Shown: piece by piece, positions 5,384 to 6,704 of the stretch
Layout: every line of letters starts with the position of its first letter
How positions within the stretch are numbered: the stretch's first letter is position 1
Source of the DNA: Gammaproteobacteria bacterium
GTDB taxonomy: Bacteria > Pseudomonadota > Gammaproteobacteria > SZUA-140
Assembly: GCA_003230195.1 (NCBI GenBank)
Contig: QIHH01000134.1
Location: 1 to 6,704 of the forward strand
Length of the DNA: 6,704 bases
Direction of reading: 5' to 3'
Translations under genes and position numbers: made by a program
Notes under the pieces: generated by a model
Told to the model about the DNA's origin: nothing
Seen by the model: only the letters and a program-made list of their open reading frames with translations
Database searches by the model: none

Positions 5384-6704
5384 TAAGCCTTCACCTCCCG
5401 CGCAACAGCAGGTGAATCACCAATATTTTCACCGGCATCACTGTTAGCGGTTGCCATCTTTTTCTTTTCCACCTCTTTACGTTGGCGCGAAGCGATTCGA
5501 TAACGACGATCAGACATGGCGAAGAAACCACCTAGGGCCATCAAGGCACAGCCTCCCCAGATCCAATTTACAAAGGGCTTATGGTAGATACGCACACTCC
5601 AGGCACCACCGCTCACCGGCTCACCCAACGAAACATAGAGGTCACGCGTCACACCGCTATCGATTGCCGCTTCGGTCATCGGCATCGTCTGGACGTTATA
5701 GATACGTTTTTCAGGATGCATCAACATCACATTTTCGCCATCTTTCATCACCTGAATATAACCACGTGTCGCTTGGTAATTGGGTCCCGCCTGATCAACC
5801 ACCCCATCAAAACGGAAGGTGTAGTCACCCACCGTGGTGACGTCACCAATATCCATACGAACATCTTTTTCGGTCTCGTAACTGCCAACCATCGTGACAC
5901 CGACCACAAATACCGCCATCCCAAGATGCCCGGTCTGCATCCCATAATAACTCATCGAAATCCCTTTCAGACCTCTACCCCGCTGTATGCGACGGGCAAA
6001 ACCTAAAATAATGGTCACTAGAATCCAGATCGCCAGCAGCAGGCCAACACTGGCCATTATCTTCCAGTCGCCCATGGTAAATGGCAGTATTAACGCAATA
6101 ATTAACGAGACCGCAAAAGCCCAGCGCAGCAGTCGAGCGAGTTCACCCAAGTCTGCTTTCTTCCAGCGCACAAATGGTGCCAGTCCTATCAGAAAGAGCA
6201 GCGGCATCATCAACGGCACAAAGACCGAATTAAAATAAGGGGGGCCAACCGAGATCTTGCCCATGTCCAGTGCGTCTAATAATAGTGGATACAGAGTGCC
6301 TAACAGTACCGTGCCACAGGCCACAATCAACAGTACATTATTACTCAGCAGCAGCGTCTCACGTGACAGCATTGAAAACTCGCCACCTTTACTAACACTG
6401 GGTGCGCGCACCGCATAAAGAAACAGCGAACTACCAATCGCAACGGCAAGAAAACCCAGAATATAGATCCCGCGATCAGGATCGGTAGCGAAGGCATGAA
6501 CTGACGTCAACACCCCGGAACGTACCAAGAATGTCCCTAGCAGGCTCATTGAGAAGGCGATGATCGCCAACAGAATCGTCCAGTTCTTAAAGCTACCGCG
6601 TTTTTCAGTTACCGCTAATGAGTGAATCAACGCGGTACCCACTAACCATGGCATAAATGAAGCATTTTCGACTGGATCCCAGAACCACCAGCCACCCCAG
6701 CCAA
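5383..6704 (-). CDS. ccmF: CcmF, haem lyase subunit of cytochrome c maturation (C-terminal part, cut by window end)
   Basis: Seen: 439 residues are visible. The frame is open to the window edge and begins within the WWD haem-handling motif (GWGGWWFWDPVENASF), so an internal ATG at 6654 is not the start. Full-length CcmF is about 650 residues, so roughly the first 200 lie outside. Several hydrophobic membrane segments follow. Histidines in conserved contexts are ALIHSLAVTE, SVHAFATDP and TGHLGMAVF, which match the periplasmic and transmembrane haem-ligand histidines known in E. coli CcmF. A long periplasmic domain (ETEKDVRMDIGD to HKPFVNWIWGG) precedes the last membrane segment, and the C-terminal tail is charged and variable. 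Known: CcmF receives haem from holo-CcmE and, with CcmH and CcmI, forms the thioether bonds. It overlaps ccmG by one base. Confidence 0.97.
   Translation of the reverse strand, partial: GWGGWWFWDPVENASFMPWLVGTALIHSLAVTEKRGSFKNWTILLAIIAFSMSLLGTFLVRSGVLTSVHAFATDPDRGIYILGFLAVAIGSSLFLYAVRAPSVSKGGEFSMLSRETLLLSNNVLLIVACGTVLLGTLYPLLLDALDMGKISVGPPYFNSVFVPLMMPLLFLIGLAPFVRWKKADLGELARLLRWAFAVSLIIALILPFTMGDWKIMASVGLLLAIWILVTIILGFARRIQRGRGLKGISMSYYGMQTGHLGMAVFVVGVTMVGSYETEKDVRMDIGDVTTVGDYTFRFDGVVDQAGPNYQATRGYIQVMKDGENVMLMHPEKRIYNVQTMPMTEAAIDSGVTRDLYVSLGEPVSGGAWSVRIYHKPFVNWIWGGCALMALGGFFAMSDRRYRIASRQRKEVEKKKMATANSDAGENIGDSPAVAREVKA

Noticed and set aside
5451..6006. Overlapping open frames of 129 and 141 codons on the plus strand opposite ccmF
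   Set aside because: They are His/Arg/Pro/Ser-rich with no recognisable fold, and lie fully within the conserved CcmF frame on the other strand.

Overview
The window is a minus-strand gene cluster from what looks like a gammaproteobacterium. The basis is the System I cytochrome c maturation order ccmF-ccmG-ccmH-ccmI with a long fused CcmI and a short CcmH, plus roughly balanced base composition. The species cannot be told from the sequence. All seven genes I can support lie on the minus strand, so transcription runs from high to low coordinates. Both window edges cut a gene.

From 6704 down to 3003 is the end of a ccm operon: the C-terminal two thirds of CcmF (haem/apocytochrome ligase, starting inside its WWD motif), CcmG (membrane-anchored thioredoxin, WCRPC), CcmH (LRCLVCQNQ motif) and CcmI (membrane-anchored TPR chaperone). 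ccmF/ccmG overlap by one base and ccmG/ccmH by four. After 64 bases comes a TlpA-like thioredoxin with a lipoprotein signal and WCPPC (2375-2938), a second periplasmic thiol-disulfide protein probably read with the ccm genes.

The 312-base gap at 2063-2374 holds a compact non-coding element (2094-2356) with 32-base imperfect terminal inverted repeats and two more inverted-repeat pairs whose arms interleave. It looks like a MITE or structured repeat. It fits almost exactly between the stop of the thioredoxin gene and the ribosome binding site of the next gene.

From 2062 down to 1 is a second gene set: a small mono-haem c-type cytochrome, overlapping by ATGA a lipoprotein that carries a seven-repeat Reg_prop-type beta-propeller, followed by a second propeller gene cut by the window start. 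The second propeller has an uncleaved-looking N-terminal membrane anchor. No kinase or DNA-binding domain is visible.

Read together, the window encodes apparatus that makes c-type cytochromes, one cytochrome it would mature, and two periplasm- or surface-facing propeller proteins of unknown job. The ccm part is routine. The cytochrome/double-propeller set and the inverted-repeat element deserve a second look.
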